Origin: Arthrobacter sp. MYb229 | GTDB lineage: Bacteria > Actinomycetota > Actinomycetes > Actinomycetales > Micrococcaceae | NCBI RefSeq assembly: GCF_002975405.1 | Contig: NZ_PCPS01000008.1 | Span: 62,001-126,000, forward strand | DNA: 64,000 nt | Direction: 5' to 3' | Shown here: piece after piece, positions 25,133 to 34,468 of the stretch | How positions within the stretch are numbered: the stretch's first letter is position 1 | Layout: every line of letters starts with the position of its first letter | Notes under the pieces: generated by a model | Database searches by the model: none | What the model was told of the DNA's origin: nothing | Seen by the model: only the letters and a program-made list of their open reading frames with translations | Made by a program: the position numbers and the translations under genes

Positions 25133-27781
25133 CTAGGCGATGCGCAGCGCGAAATGCGCAGAGAGTTGTTGCCGATTGCGCGTCCCGGTCTTTCGAAATA
25201 GCCGCGTAAGCCTCGCTTCGACCGCGCTGACTGATATGAACAACTCATCAGCGATGCCCTTGTTTGTTAGGCCTTGGCGAACCATCGAGACCAACTGGTT
25301 TTCTTCATGAGTCAGCAACTCCAGCTCGGGTTCGGACGTCGGTGCGTCGTCTACCTTTGACAGTAGTTTTACAACGCTATCGGCCCAACCTAGGGCACCA
25401 ATATTGCGGTAAATTGTCTTGGCCGCGATGAACTGCTTCACCGCTTGGCTTTGGCGGCCCATGAAGTCCAAGCGCACACCATAGCAGTGGTGGATTCTTG
25501 CAAGTTCCAACAAACTGTCGCCAGGCTGCCAGGTTTCCAGCAACGATTGAAAGCGTGAGAGGGCCACTTCGCCGGGCAAGGCAATGGCTTGGGCACGACG
25601 CAGGAGCAACTTCGCCTGGCGGCTCTTCACCGACGCCATCAGAGATTGCGTTGCACGAAATTCATTGGCGGCCTGTTCGGGATGATTGGCCGAGGCTAGG
25701 GCCTCGATCAGGTTCACGCAGGTTTCCACATACTGGGTATTAACTATCTTCCGGTACGTGAGTTGCGTGTGCTGGAAATGCGTAGCGGCTTCGTCGAATC
25801 TGCCGCTCATCAGTGCATGGAGACCCGCCAATTCGGTGACTCTGCTGGCGTAAATCGAGGGGATCTCGTCATGGGCGTAAGGACGAAGCGAATCAAGGAT
25901 AGGCATCGCCTTGTCCGCGCGGTTCTTCATGAGCCAGTACCAAGCATTAATAATTCGAGGCAACGGACGCATCAACCCTGCGTTAGCCGAAGAATTCCAC
26001 CGTTCAACGGCTTTCAAACCACGGGGAACATCGTGGGCCTTGATTGCCAATTGTGCGTCGTAGAGCAAGCCCAGAGATTTATATAAAGGTACGCCATGCG
26101 CACCACTTAATAGTCGTGCCAAGGTGGCTCGCGCTTGCTCGTGCTGACCGAGCTCCGAGAGCGCCGATGCGACAGTCAAGTAGGTGATTTCATCCACTTC
26201 GCCTGGCTTCGCGCGGCTGATCACTTGCGATTCCGACAGGATTGGATCAAAGTTTTGGGTGTATGAGTCGTGCACCATCCGCGCCTGCAAAAATCGTGGT
26301 GTCCCGTCTGAATCCGCTTTGGTGAATAGCTCTTTGGCGCGGCGCAGATCCGCACCGGCATCTTCCAATTGGCCGTTCAAACAAAGCGCGAGAGCACTCA
26401 TGCTCAGCAAGTTTCCGCACAATGCGTGATGTTCGCATTGATGTTCATCAACTGCGCTATAAATCCTTGATGTCGGAATGAAGGTTCCTTTAAGAGCCAT
26501 CAGTTCCAACTCCAGGGTCATTAGTTTGAGCTTTTCACTGGAAGTCATTTCCAGCGTCAAGGTGTATTGGGTGTAGCGCTGTGCAATTCCAAGTTGACCG
26601 CTGCGCAGCAGCTGCAAGATGTAGGCGAGTAGTTCGGGAACAGGGTTCTCTTCCTCGAGCCGGACTAGCGCCCATTCAACGAATTCGATGGCAGCGTGGA
26701 TTCTGCCTCGTTTGAGTAGCTCAATGGCGGCGATGATGAGTTCTCCGGACGGGGCCATCGAATCGTCAAGGTGGCTTTCGTGAAAGAGCTTCAGTGCCGG
26801 CGTCTCAGATATCTCGGCGACATGCTTATGCAGTTGGATCCGGTTCGGACAATCGGCGCTCCAGAACAAACGGCTGCGCATCAAAAGATCCGGAAGGCTT
26901 AGCATATCCTCGTGCAGTGAGACGATCCCGGCAGTGACTAGTTCGCGGAGGTCGAAGCTGGTTACCTCCGGCAGCTTCAAGGCGCTGGCATATGAGATCA
27001 GAGGACCAATAGCAATATAACGCAACGCGTTGATCTGCGCAGGAGTAAACTGCGCATGCAAGTCACTCATAGTCGCGCTGGATTCTTGCCTTGGACGATA
27101 GGGAATCGCCAGTGGCCAGTGGTTCTCCAATTGCGCATCTGTTAGCGACTTGACATGTTCGACAATGGTTCCAGGATTACCGTGAGCGAATTGTGCTAGC
27201 ACTTCGGCCACGGAATCCTGAAGGTCGACGATGCAGTGGTCTTTGGCGACCTGCTTCAGGGTTGTAGGATCCATTCTGTCCAAGCTGTACCTCCGAAAGG
27301 CTTCGAAGGGCTCGGGAACGCGATCCGTGCTGATTGTCGTAATAAAGCTGACGCGATTTCCCTGCATGCGACTGGCGAGAAAACCGATAATTCGCTGACT
27401 GGCAGCATCCATTAAGTCTAAATCGTCAATGAGAAAAACCATTTCGGGTTCTACCTTCTCAACGAGCTCTTGGTGCAGGGCCATAGCAATTTGGTAGCAG
27501 TCCACCTGGGCATCTACTGCGTTGGGAAATAGCTCGGTGACTTTTGGCGATAGTTTGAGCGGGACGGCGCAAAGAAACGACAAAAGTCCAGACAACGGCC
27601 ATGAGGTTTCATGCTTACTCGATCGAATTAACCGGTGCGGTTGACCGTTGAGTTGTTGCCCAATCTGCTCTAAAGTCCAGGACTTTCCCAATCCCGGCCC
27701 TCCGGAAATGATCGCCGCACGATCGCGATATCCGTGAGTAAACTTTCGAAGCTTGGCCAGAAGCTGTTGGCGATTACGCAT
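25133..27781 (-). CDS. LAL-type LuxR regulator with N-terminal ATPase (first of three)
   Basis: An 882-residue cytoplasmic regulator. The Walker A loop near residue 30 reads IISGGPGLGKSWTLEQIG and a Walker B-like VFLIDDLDLMD lies near residue 125, giving a STAND/MalT-like ATPase. A long helical repeat region follows. The C-terminal ~60 residues form a LuxR helix-turn-helix (HEENQLVSMVRQGLTNKGIA, then DELFISVSAVEARLTRLFRK). Such proteins activate transcription when ATP and an inducer are bound. It borders the polysaccharide genes and probably controls them. Its ATG overlaps a short upstream reading frame (27774-27842), suggesting coupled translation. Confidence 0.9.
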   Translation of the reverse strand: MRNRQQLLAKLRKFTHGYRDRAAIISGGPGLGKSWTLEQIGQQLNGQPHRLIRSSKHETSWPLSGLLSFLCAVPLKLSPKVTELFPNAVDAQVDCYQIAMALHQELVEKVEPEMVFLIDDLDLMDAASQRIIGFLASRMQGNRVSFITTISTDRVPEPFEAFRRYSLDRMDPTTLKQVAKDHCIVDLQDSVAEVLAQFAHGNPGTIVEHVKSLTDAQLENHWPLAIPYRPRQESSATMSDLHAQFTPAQINALRYIAIGPLISYASALKLPEVTSFDLRELVTAGIVSLHEDMLSLPDLLMRSRLFWSADCPNRIQLHKHVAEISETPALKLFHESHLDDSMAPSGELIIAAIELLKRGRIHAAIEFVEWALVRLEEENPVPELLAYILQLLRSGQLGIAQRYTQYTLTLEMTSSEKLKLMTLELELMALKGTFIPTSRIYSAVDEHQCEHHALCGNLLSMSALALCLNGQLEDAGADLRRAKELFTKADSDGTPRFLQARMVHDSYTQNFDPILSESQVISRAKPGEVDEITYLTVASALSELGQHEQARATLARLLSGAHGVPLYKSLGLLYDAQLAIKAHDVPRGLKAVERWNSSANAGLMRPLPRIINAWYWLMKNRADKAMPILDSLRPYAHDEIPSIYASRVTELAGLHALMSGRFDEAATHFQHTQLTYRKIVNTQYVETCVNLIEALASANHPEQAANEFRATQSLMASVKSRQAKLLLRRAQAIALPGEVALSRFQSLLETWQPGDSLLELARIHHCYGVRLDFMGRQSQAVKQFIAAKTIYRNIGALGWADSVVKLLSKVDDAPTSEPELELLTHEENQLVSMVRQGLTNKGIADELFISVSAVEARLTRLFRKTGTRNRQQLSAHFALRIA

Positions 27782-27842
27782 GGCAACCCCTCGCAGATTG
27801 AGAAGTTGTCGAAAAAATGGTGCTCAGAGGCAGAAATAGCAT
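27774..27842 (-). CDS. Putative 22-residue leader ORF coupled to the LAL regulator
   Basis: The ATG at 27842 lies after CTTTGGGGAGTACTATCC, a possible ribosome site. The frame runs 22 codons (MLFLPLSTIFSTTS, then QSARGCHA) to a TAA at 27774-27776. It overlaps the LAL start codon by 8 bp in another frame. Ribosomes ending here would be placed on the LAL start. A similar arrangement precedes the LAL gene at 45028. No product is known; the call rests on geometry only. Confidence 0.4.
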   Translation of the reverse strand: MLFLPLSTIFSTTSQSARGCHA

Positions 27843-28116
27843 GGATAGTACTCCCCAAAGTACAGTTGTTGCGCCATCAACTTTGCGAGTTGTAGCGGTA
27901 GTGAATGCACTACTCCCCAGTAGGCAATTCACAAACGACTTGATTTTATAGCTATTTCAAGAATATGACCTAAAAACAATTTGCGCAAAAACTATAGCTC
28001 ACTTGTCCGTAATATTTTCCTTCCTTCTCGCTTTAATTTATTAGAAATTATCCTCGGGTTTGCATGCACATGGTTGAAACGTTAAGTCGATCCGATTGCT
28101 GCGAGCAGGCCCCGGG
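27843..28116. other. AT-rich gap between GT2 and LAL regulator
   Basis: A stretch of 274 bp that is clearly more AT-rich than its surroundings and has no gene. TACTCCCCA occurs twice, around 27849 and 27911, as a short direct repeat upstream of the LAL gene. The LAL promoter is expected here. Confidence 0.5.
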
Positions 28117-29445
28117 CTAGCGGGCATCATCATAAAATGTTTCCCCCTGATCGGATATGGCAGGGGGCAAGAAACGCCGGGTCGGGCTGTTCCAGATGCC
28201 AGTGGATCCCGAACGCAAGGATCGAATCAAGGTAGCAATGCACAGGTATGAATCCACCACGCGCAGAAACGGGAAGAGCGGCGCCATCCAAAGGTAAGAC
28301 ATGCGACGGGTCATTACCACCGCAAAGAGCGTCAGCAATAATTCAGGAATGAGAAGCCCCAGAAGGAGTGCATAAGGGGGCAATACTCCAGATAGCGTGG
28401 TGATCACACCGTTCGGGTCTGCCCAGAAGTTCAAAGCTACTTCAGCAGCGGCGCTGACCAGCAAAGCGGGAAGTAGTAGCAAGAAGAACAGCGAGCAGCT
28501 CACCAACTCAACAATGTACAGCGCCTGAACTGCCCAGAATTTGCCGATGTGTAGCCCATGGCGTCGAACAGTCTGCCAATAGCCCAGCGTCCAGCGTCGC
28601 ACCTGATTGATGTAATCGCCGAGATTATCTGGATCTTGGGTGTAAGCCACGGCGGCACCAGGATGGAAAGCCACGCGTCCCAACTTCTTGGCGTGGACTT
28701 CGAAGGTCATGTTGAAATCTTCAATGGTTAGCCCTTCTGCCGCAATATCGATTTCAGGGAGTATTCGAGCCCGATACATGCTCGCAAATCCAGGAACAAT
28801 GTTGACCACGTTGGCTTTCTTAGCCGCCTGGCCATACTTCACGAGCACCTGCACGAATTGGTAGAGACGTTCACGGTAAGCCACCAGCACCTTGCCCATG
28901 AGGGTTGCCGGTGCCGGGTCAAAGATCGTTCGGGCCCGCCCTGCGACTGCCACGACCTGCGGGTCTGCGAATTGCGGAAGACCGGTTGAAAAGTAATCGG
29001 GGGAAAGCTGGGTATCTGCGTCCAGCAGCATCACAACTTCGAATCCGGAGTCCAGCTGGAAATGCTCTACCGCAGCTGCCAACGCGCCAGCCTTGCCACG
29101 GTTTGGATTCAGGCTGATTACTTGTGCTCCAAAGGACCGGACTATGCCGGCGGTCTTATCCGTTGAGCCATCAGAAGCGACGAAGATTTGGGTGGCCGGC
29201 AGCAGGGCGAGTACCGATTGCAGAGTTTTGGCGATGACCAGTTCCTCATTGTGTGCGGCAATGAGCACCGCTACCTGTGAATAGTCAGGATAATCCCGCC
29301 CCGCTATCAGATTTTTACGTCCTCTGGCAGGTTCTTTCGGATACGGCGATACCTCGGTCACTAGACGAAGCAATCCGGCTGTTGACCACAATATGGTGGT
29401 CAGCCCCACGACCGTGACTGCCAAGGCGATGATGATTATTAACAT
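28117..29445 (-). CDS. Membrane glycosyltransferase family 2, hyaluronan/poly-GlcNAc synthase-like
   Basis: A 442-residue processive-type glycosyltransferase. It has an N-terminal helix (MLIIIIALAVTVVGLTTILW) and a cytosolic GT2 domain with VLIAAHNEELVIAKTL. The nucleotide-sugar Asp cluster is in EVVMLLDADTQLSP, the catalytic base region in TIEDFNMTFE, and the processivity motif QVRRW in YINQVRRWTLGYWQ. Several C-terminal membrane helices follow. It would polymerise a beta-linked polysaccharide and extrude it across the membrane. The start is the ATG at 29445 after TTGGGGGAAAC; the TTG at 29463 is inside that ribosome site. It is divergent from the nucleotide-sugar dehydrogenase gene. Confidence 0.88.
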   Translation of the reverse strand: MLIIIIALAVTVVGLTTILWSTAGLLRLVTEVSPYPKEPARGRKNLIAGRDYPDYSQVAVLIAAHNEELVIAKTLQSVLALLPATQIFVASDGSTDKTAGIVRSFGAQVISLNPNRGKAGALAAAVEHFQLDSGFEVVMLLDADTQLSPDYFSTGLPQFADPQVVAVAGRARTIFDPAPATLMGKVLVAYRERLYQFVQVLVKYGQAAKKANVVNIVPGFASMYRARILPEIDIAAEGLTIEDFNMTFEVHAKKLGRVAFHPGAAVAYTQDPDNLGDYINQVRRWTLGYWQTVRRHGLHIGKFWAVQALYIVELVSCSLFFLLLLPALLVSAAAEVALNFWADPNGVITTLSGVLPPYALLLGLLIPELLLTLFAVVMTRRMSYLWMAPLFPFLRVVDSYLCIATLIRSLRSGSTGIWNSPTRRFLPPAISDQGETFYDDAR

Positions 29446-29522
29446 GTTTCCCCCAAGGAACAAATGAACTTTCCATCACTCGACGCTAACCACTTACTTC
29501 TCGGTCAGCCAATGATTCTCAG

Positions 29523-29566
29523 TGGGGTTAACCCCACAGTTAAACAACCCCATGGGGTTAACCCCA
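29523..29566. promoter_or_regulatory. Two identical 14-bp palindromes in the divergent GT2/dehydrogenase promoter region
   Basis: The perfect palindrome TGGGGTTAACCCCA occurs at 29523-29536 and 29553-29566. The centres are exactly 30 bp apart, close to three helical turns. A third overlapping palindrome AACCCCATGGGGTT covers 29546-29559. The sites lie in a 337-bp intergenic region between two divergent polysaccharide genes. This geometry suggests binding of a dimeric regulator to both sites on one DNA face. Confidence 0.7.
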
Positions 29567-29782
29567 AGTGTTCGCGCAGGACGTAGCCAGCAGCCTGGAC
29601 CGTGGCCCAGTGTTGTTTTGGGCGGACCAGCGGTCACTGGGTCTTGGCTGCACAAGAACCTGTTCGTAAAGCTTTTTGGGGGCGAACAGACAGTCTTGCA
29701 ACCCATGGAAATGGTCCGTCCAATCACAAAAGGCAAGCAATTCTTGCCTTGGGGCAATCGAAGAACTTCTTGGGGGAAGCAT

Positions 29783-31144
29783 ATGACCACACAATTGATT
29801 ACCGACGGTCTTCAGGCTCAAAAACAACTCGACAGCGGCGAGCCGTGGGCAGTAAAAGTGAGAAACCGTCCACAGCCGGGCCGGGACTTCGACTATGACG
29901 TCGCGATCGTGGGAATGGGCTACGTTGGCTTGCCGACAGCCTTGGCGCACCATGTTTCGGGTGCCAAGGTACTAGGCTTCGACATCAGCGGTAAGCGTAT
30001 TGGAGACATCAAGGCGCGCGAAGTTGATCTTCTGCCAACGGATCACCAGCGTTTGGCCAGTGCGTTGGCCTCAGATTCGTGGACGCTGAGCCAAGAATCG
30101 ACGGATCTGTCTCGGGCGGCGGCGGTCATTGTCTGCGTGCCAACTCCTGTCGATGGGCATCATGTACCGGACCTTTCGATTTTGGCCAGTGCGAGCCGCA
30201 TGGTCGTGCAACAAGCAGTCGCCGGACAATTGATCCTCATGACGTCGACGACTTATGCCGGGTGCACCCGCGAAATGATCGTTGAACCGCTGCGTAAGCG
30301 TTCTCTGGTACCAGGTGCCGATATCAGCGTGGCTTTTAGCCCTGAACGCATCAATCCGGGCGTTTCCGATTTCAGCATTGAAGATGTGCCTCGTGTCGTT
30401 GGCGGATACACCTCTAGGTGCCGTGAAGCGGCAGTGAAACTACTCGCTAGCTACACCGGTACCGTGCACCGCACCAGCGGAATGGAAGTCGCCGAGATGA
30501 CCAAACTGCTGGAAAACACTTTCCGCGCAGTAAATATTGCCATGGCCAACGAATTTGCCCAGGCGTGCCAGGTGCTTGACTTGCCAGTTCAGGAAGTTAT
30601 TGATTCGGCCGCCACCAAGCCATTTGGATTTATGCCGTTTACTCCGGGCCCCGGTGTGGGCGGGCATTGCATTCCCTGCGATCCGCACTATCTGTTGTGG
30701 CAGCTTCGGGCCCACAACATGAGCCTGCCGGTGATTGCCGCGGCCATGGAAGGAATTGAACAACGCCCGGCGCAGACCGTAGCTCGTTGCGCCCAGGTTC
30801 TGTCGAATACCGGAAAGGGGCTCTTGGGGTCTCGTGTACTCGTAGTCGGACTTGCCTACAAGCCTGATGTGGCAGATTTGCGCGAATCGCCGGCGCTGCA
30901 GATCATCGACAAGCTGATCGCAGCCGGAGCCGACGTGGCCTTCTATGACCACCATTTTCCAGAGTCGGTCACTGTGAACGGCAAACAGATTATCGGCTGC
31001 GCGAAGCCTGCCGAATTCAACGCAGACTTGGTCCTGCTCCACACTCGTCACGCCGCGGCGGACCTGTCCTGGATCAACAAGGAAACCACTGTCCTCGACG
31101 CCACCTATCGCGCCGAGGAACTTACCCATCGGGTCCTGCTCTAG
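29783..31144 (+). CDS. Nucleotide-sugar dehydrogenase (UDP-glucose/UDP-HexNAc 6-dehydrogenase family)
   Basis: A 453-residue NAD-dependent enzyme that oxidises a UDP-sugar C6 alcohol to the uronate. The N-terminal motif is VAIVGMGYVGLPTALAHHV, the central domain has SPERINPG, and the catalytic Cys lies in GPGVGGHCIPCDPHYL. The GGHCIP(C)DP form is nearer to UDP-N-acetylglucosamine/mannosamine dehydrogenases than to UDP-glucose dehydrogenase, so the sugar is uncertain. The start is the ATG at 29783 with TGGGGGAAGC upstream; the frame extends to 29522 through the palindromes without protein character. It supplies an acidic sugar for the locus. Confidence 0.92.
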   Translation: MTTQLITDGLQAQKQLDSGEPWAVKVRNRPQPGRDFDYDVAIVGMGYVGLPTALAHHVSGAKVLGFDISGKRIGDIKAREVDLLPTDHQRLASALASDSWTLSQESTDLSRAAAVIVCVPTPVDGHHVPDLSILASASRMVVQQAVAGQLILMTSTTYAGCTREMIVEPLRKRSLVPGADISVAFSPERINPGVSDFSIEDVPRVVGGYTSRCREAAVKLLASYTGTVHRTSGMEVAEMTKLLENTFRAVNIAMANEFAQACQVLDLPVQEVIDSAATKPFGFMPFTPGPGVGGHCIPCDPHYLLWQLRAHNMSLPVIAAAMEGIEQRPAQTVARCAQVLSNTGKGLLGSRVLVVGLAYKPDVADLRESPALQIIDKLIAAGADVAFYDHHFPESVTVNGKQIIGCAKPAEFNADLVLLHTRHAAADLSWINKETTVLDATYRAEELTHRVLL

Positions 31145-31235
31145 GCACAGCAACACACCTTTTCATTTCCACGTATCGCATCCATGAGGCGGAACGGGTA
31201 CGAGGGATCCATTGCCATGATTATCAGGAGAAAAC

Positions 31236-32255
31236 ATGCGCACAGTCATTACCGGCGGAGCCGGATTCATTGGAAGCCACTTGGCAGACTACCTGCTGGC
31301 CGCAGGTGACGAAGTAACAGTTTTTGACGATCTGTCCACGGGCACAGTGGATAACCTCACAGAGGCTTTCAAAAGCCCGAAGTTCAACTTTATCGAGGGG
31401 ACAGTTCTAGACAAAGAAGCTGTAAGCAGCGCAATCGCAGGGGCTGACAGGGTCTTCCATCTGGCTGCTGCAGTAGGTGTGCAACTCATTGTTGAGCAAC
31501 CATTGGTGAGCCTGCGCACAAATATCCATGGAACCGAGAACGTGCTGGACGCTGTCAAAGCCGCCGGCGCGAAGCTGCTGCTAGCTTCCACCTCGGAGGT
31601 CTACGGCAAGAACTCAACCGATGCGCTCAGCGAGGATTCCGACAGAATTCTCGGCGACGCGTTGAAATCACGGTGGACCTACGCGGCCGCCAAGGGCATT
31701 GATGAGGCCTTCGCCCATGGTTACTGGAACGAATACGGAGTTCCAGTTTCAATTGTGCGCCTATTCAACACCGTTGGTCCACGCCAGACCGGTCGCTACG
31801 GCATGGTGGTGCCAAACCTTATTGGCCAGGCGCTGACCGGACAGCCGCTCAGCGTGTTCGGAGACGGCAAGCAGACCCGGTGCTTCTCTTATGTCGGCGA
31901 TGTGGTGCCAGCGCTGGTTGCCCTGATTGAAAACGAGCGCAGTTACGGCCAGGCTTACAACCTCGGCGGTTCCCAAGAAATTTCCATCGGCGCGTTGGCA
32001 GAACAGATTCTGCAGCGCGTAGGTGGCCAAAGCACAATTGAACTAATTCCTTACGACCAGGCATATGCCCCAGGGTACGAAGACATGCGCCGCCGCGTGC
32101 CAGATAATACCAAGGCAAATCGGCTCATCGGGTTCGTTCCGCACACCAACGTCGAGCAGATTATCGACCACGTCGCGAAGGACTTGGAATCCCGTGGTGC
32201 ACTCAACGAGCGGCTCATGGGACGGCCCGGCGCAATGCTGAAAATCGCCGTCTAG
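31236..32255 (+). CDS. NAD-dependent sugar epimerase/decarboxylase (extended SDR)
   Basis: A 339-residue extended SDR enzyme acting on nucleotide sugars. It has TGGAGFIGSHLADYLL at the N-terminus, the catalytic YAAAKG motif, and FNTVGPRQTGRYGMVVPNLI in the substrate domain. The pattern resembles UDP-glucuronate decarboxylase or a UDP-sugar 4-epimerase. Together with the dehydrogenase 91 bp upstream it could convert a UDP-uronate further (e.g. to UDP-xylose), but the exact reaction is not determined by the sequence. A ribosome site CAGGAG precedes the ATG. Confidence 0.85.
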   Translation: MRTVITGGAGFIGSHLADYLLAAGDEVTVFDDLSTGTVDNLTEAFKSPKFNFIEGTVLDKEAVSSAIAGADRVFHLAAAVGVQLIVEQPLVSLRTNIHGTENVLDAVKAAGAKLLLASTSEVYGKNSTDALSEDSDRILGDALKSRWTYAAAKGIDEAFAHGYWNEYGVPVSIVRLFNTVGPRQTGRYGMVVPNLIGQALTGQPLSVFGDGKQTRCFSYVGDVVPALVALIENERSYGQAYNLGGSQEISIGALAEQILQRVGGQSTIELIPYDQAYAPGYEDMRRRVPDNTKANRLIGFVPHTNVEQIIDHVAKDLESRGALNERLMGRPGAMLKIAV

Positions 32256-32268
32256 ATCATCTGAAAGC

Positions 32269-32316
32269 AATTGCCGAGGGTCCGTCCTGCCCTACGCGGA
32301 CGGACCCTCGGCAATT
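32269..32316 (+). terminator. Terminator after the epimerase gene
   Basis: A perfect inverted repeat has 19-nt arms (32269-32287 and 32298-32316) with a 10-nt loop, 13 bp after the stop codon. There is no long T-run, but the stem is very stable. Confidence 0.8.
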
Positions 32317-32368
32317 CCGAACTCAGTTTGCAACTACACCAAGACTTAATTGAAATGAGTGGGAGTAC

Positions 32369-33796
32369 GTGAAATCTGCGTCAAAGCGTGGGATGAAGAT
32401 GTTGGTGGCATTTCTTAGTGCGGGGGCTTTGCTCACAGGATGCGTTTCGGCCGACGTGCTGTTTAGCTCACCAACCATGAAAGCCAAAGGTCCAGCACCG
32501 GCTCCTCCGGAGCCGCGGTTAGATACGGTGCATCAATCGCCACCACAGCTTGAACGACGTGACTATGACCGCGACAAAACGGTTGTGTCACTGACTTTTG
32601 ATGATGGGAATGCGAGCCAGCATGAAGCCGTAAAAATACTCGACGAGATTGAGCTTGAAGGTACCTTTTACGTGAATTCCTCGGTTCTCGACAGTCCGGG
32701 ATACTTTTCGCGAGCGCAACTTGATGCCATGGCGAACACCGGTCATGAGATCGCTGGACACGGTGTGCAGCACCGCAACTTGAGCGACTTGGAACCGGTG
32801 GAAACCGTTCGCCAAATATGTATGGATCGTAAAAACCTCAGCAATTGGGGATACCAGGTAACTAGCTTTGCGTTCCCCGAGGCCGGGTCCAACCCGGCCA
32901 TCGAACAGGCCGTAGCGGACTGCGGGTACAACAGCGCACGGGGATTAGGCGGGATAGAGTCCGTGACCGGTTGCGAAGGCTGCGGATACGCCGAGTCCTT
33001 TGATCCGAAGAACATCTGGCATACCTTGGCTCCGGCCATGGTGGATGCTGACTGGACCGTTGAGGACATGCAGAATCTGGTGCTGAACGCGGAAGAAAAC
33101 GGGGGCGGGTGGATCCAGATTACCTTCCATCATTTGTGCCCATCGAGCTGCAATGAAATTTCTGTGCAGACCGAAGACTTTGCGCAATTCGTTTCTTGGC
33201 TCAAAGACCGAGAGCAAAAAACCGGGACCGTCGTTCGGACGGTGGATGAGGTGGTTGGCGGTCCGATCCGTCCGATCGTAGATGAACCAGAACTACCTGC
33301 TAACACCGAGGGCAACTTGGTGGTCAACTCAGGCTTTAGCGAGCAGCCTAGGGGTGATGATTTCTCTCGATGCTGGCAAGCGGCCGGGTATGGGAAAAAT
33401 AATGGCCATGCTCGAGTAGAGCCGAAGGCAACCAACGATTCAGACGGTGTGAGGCTAGAAATCACCAACTATCGGGACGGCGATTTCAAATTTCTGCAGC
33501 GTCTGGATCTGGGCGAATGCGCTACCCAAATCATCCCGGGGGAGCGCTACGAAATGAAGGCGACCTATTCCGCGACGACGACAGCCCAATTTGTGTTGTA
33601 CCTCCGCGATCCGCAGGGGGACTGGCTATATTGGACTGCTTCAGACTGGTTGGCACCGACCGATGCGGCCAAGGAAGCGGTATGGGTTGCTCCTGCGATA
33701 CCGGAAGGGTTCACCGGTCTGTCATTTGGACTGTCTTTATTTAGCGAGGGTATCTTGCACGCCGATGACGTGGAAATGTCGGTGTACTCGGACTAA
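32369..33796 (+). CDS. Secreted lipoprotein polysaccharide deacetylase with C-terminal carbohydrate-binding-like domain
   Basis: A 475-residue exported protein. The signal peptide has a lipobox (FLSAGALLTGC), so it is membrane-anchored outside the cell. Residues ~70-290 are a NodB-type deacetylase: the metal/catalytic motif is VVSLTFDDGNASQHEAVKIL and the second is NTGHEIAGHGVQHRNLSDLE, with the H-x3-H pair. The last ~160 residues (NLVVNSGFSEQPRGDDFSRC onwards) form a beta-rich domain like CBM4/9 modules. It would deacetylate N-acetylated polysaccharide, possibly the product of the nearby GT2. The start is the GTG at 32369 with GAGTGGGAG upstream. Confidence 0.88.
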   Translation: MKSASKRGMKMLVAFLSAGALLTGCVSADVLFSSPTMKAKGPAPAPPEPRLDTVHQSPPQLERRDYDRDKTVVSLTFDDGNASQHEAVKILDEIELEGTFYVNSSVLDSPGYFSRAQLDAMANTGHEIAGHGVQHRNLSDLEPVETVRQICMDRKNLSNWGYQVTSFAFPEAGSNPAIEQAVADCGYNSARGLGGIESVTGCEGCGYAESFDPKNIWHTLAPAMVDADWTVEDMQNLVLNAEENGGGWIQITFHHLCPSSCNEISVQTEDFAQFVSWLKDREQKTGTVVRTVDEVVGGPIRPIVDEPELPANTEGNLVVNSGFSEQPRGDDFSRCWQAAGYGKNNGHARVEPKATNDSDGVRLEITNYRDGDFKFLQRLDLGECATQIIPGERYEMKATYSATTTAQFVLYLRDPQGDWLYWTASDWLAPTDAAKEAVWVAPAIPEGFTGLSFGLSLFSEGILHADDVEMSVYSD

Positions 33797-33827
33797 GCGT
33801 GCGGGATGAAGCATAAGGCGGATACGA

Positions 33828-33861
33828 CGAAGCGCAGCGGCCGGCGGGCCGCTGCGCTTCG
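33828..33861. terminator. Bidirectional terminator between deacetylase and hypothetical gene
   Basis: A perfect inverted repeat has 15-nt arms (33828-33842 and 33847-33861) and a GGCG loop, between two convergent genes. Stem GC content is very high and no T-run follows. Confidence 0.75.
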
Positions 33862-33889
33862 CTGTGAACTGTCGTGAAAATGCCGGTGG

Positions 33890-34351
33890 TTAGACGAAGC
33901 TCTCGGTTCCCTCGATGGTGTTCATGAAGTGGTCCATGAAGTCCGCGAAGTCGCGGGCATCGATTTCCTGGTCGATCAGGGCGCCGAGCGTCACCGCGTC
34001 GTCAATATGGATGTCGATGCTGGGGCGGCTGGGGATGCTGAAGCGGAAGACGCGTCCGGTGGAGGTGGCTACCTCATAGCCGCCGTCGCTGAGCAGCGCC
34101 AGCTGGTTCACGTTGGTGTTGTTGATCGTGATTGCCGCTTCGGAAGCGCGCAGGTCCGCCGAGGAGACCGGGGCGAGGACCAGTTCCGCTGGCTGACGTC
34201 GATATCCAATGACCTTGAGCCCGCCAGAGCCAGCAATGCCGGTCCCTGCTACCAGGTTATAGCTGGCGAAGTTAGGGATCTGCGTATCAAAGGCCTCGTG
34301 CAGGAGGCGCTTGACGTGGTCGGTAGGATTTTCGTCTGGGCGTGGGTCCAT
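33890..34351 (-). CDS. Conserved hypothetical protein next to ilvD
   Basis: A 153-residue soluble protein without signal peptide or membrane helix. It is rich in Asp and Ile, with EAAITINNTNVNQLALLSDG in the middle and IDARDFADFMDHFMNTIEG near the C-terminus. I do not recognise a family. It is divergent from ilvD with 117 bp between starts and convergent with the deacetylase. Codon use is like its high-GC neighbours, so it is probably a genuine native gene. Confidence 0.7.
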   Translation of the reverse strand: MDPRPDENPTDHVKRLLHEAFDTQIPNFASYNLVAGTGIAGSGGLKVIGYRRQPAELVLAPVSSADLRASEAAITINNTNVNQLALLSDGGYEVATSTGRVFRFSIPSRPSIDIHIDDAVTLGALIDQEIDARDFADFMDHFMNTIEGTESFV

Positions 34352-34455
34352 AACTCACACTCTACCGATAATGCTGGACAATTTGATCAGTCTCCTCGTT
34401 TAGCGAAATATGTCATTGTCGCGTCATGGGTTGTCCAATTGGTCATATTGACTTC

Positions 34456-34468
34456 TAGAATTTGATTT
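34456..34468 (+). promoter_or_regulatory. Probable -10 of ilvD, suggesting a leaderless message
   Basis: TAGAAT (34456-34461) lies 7 bp before the ilvD ATG and no Shine-Dalgarno is present. A weak TTGTCC stands further upstream. If this is the -10, transcription starts at or next to the ATG, as is common in actinobacteria. Confidence 0.4.
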
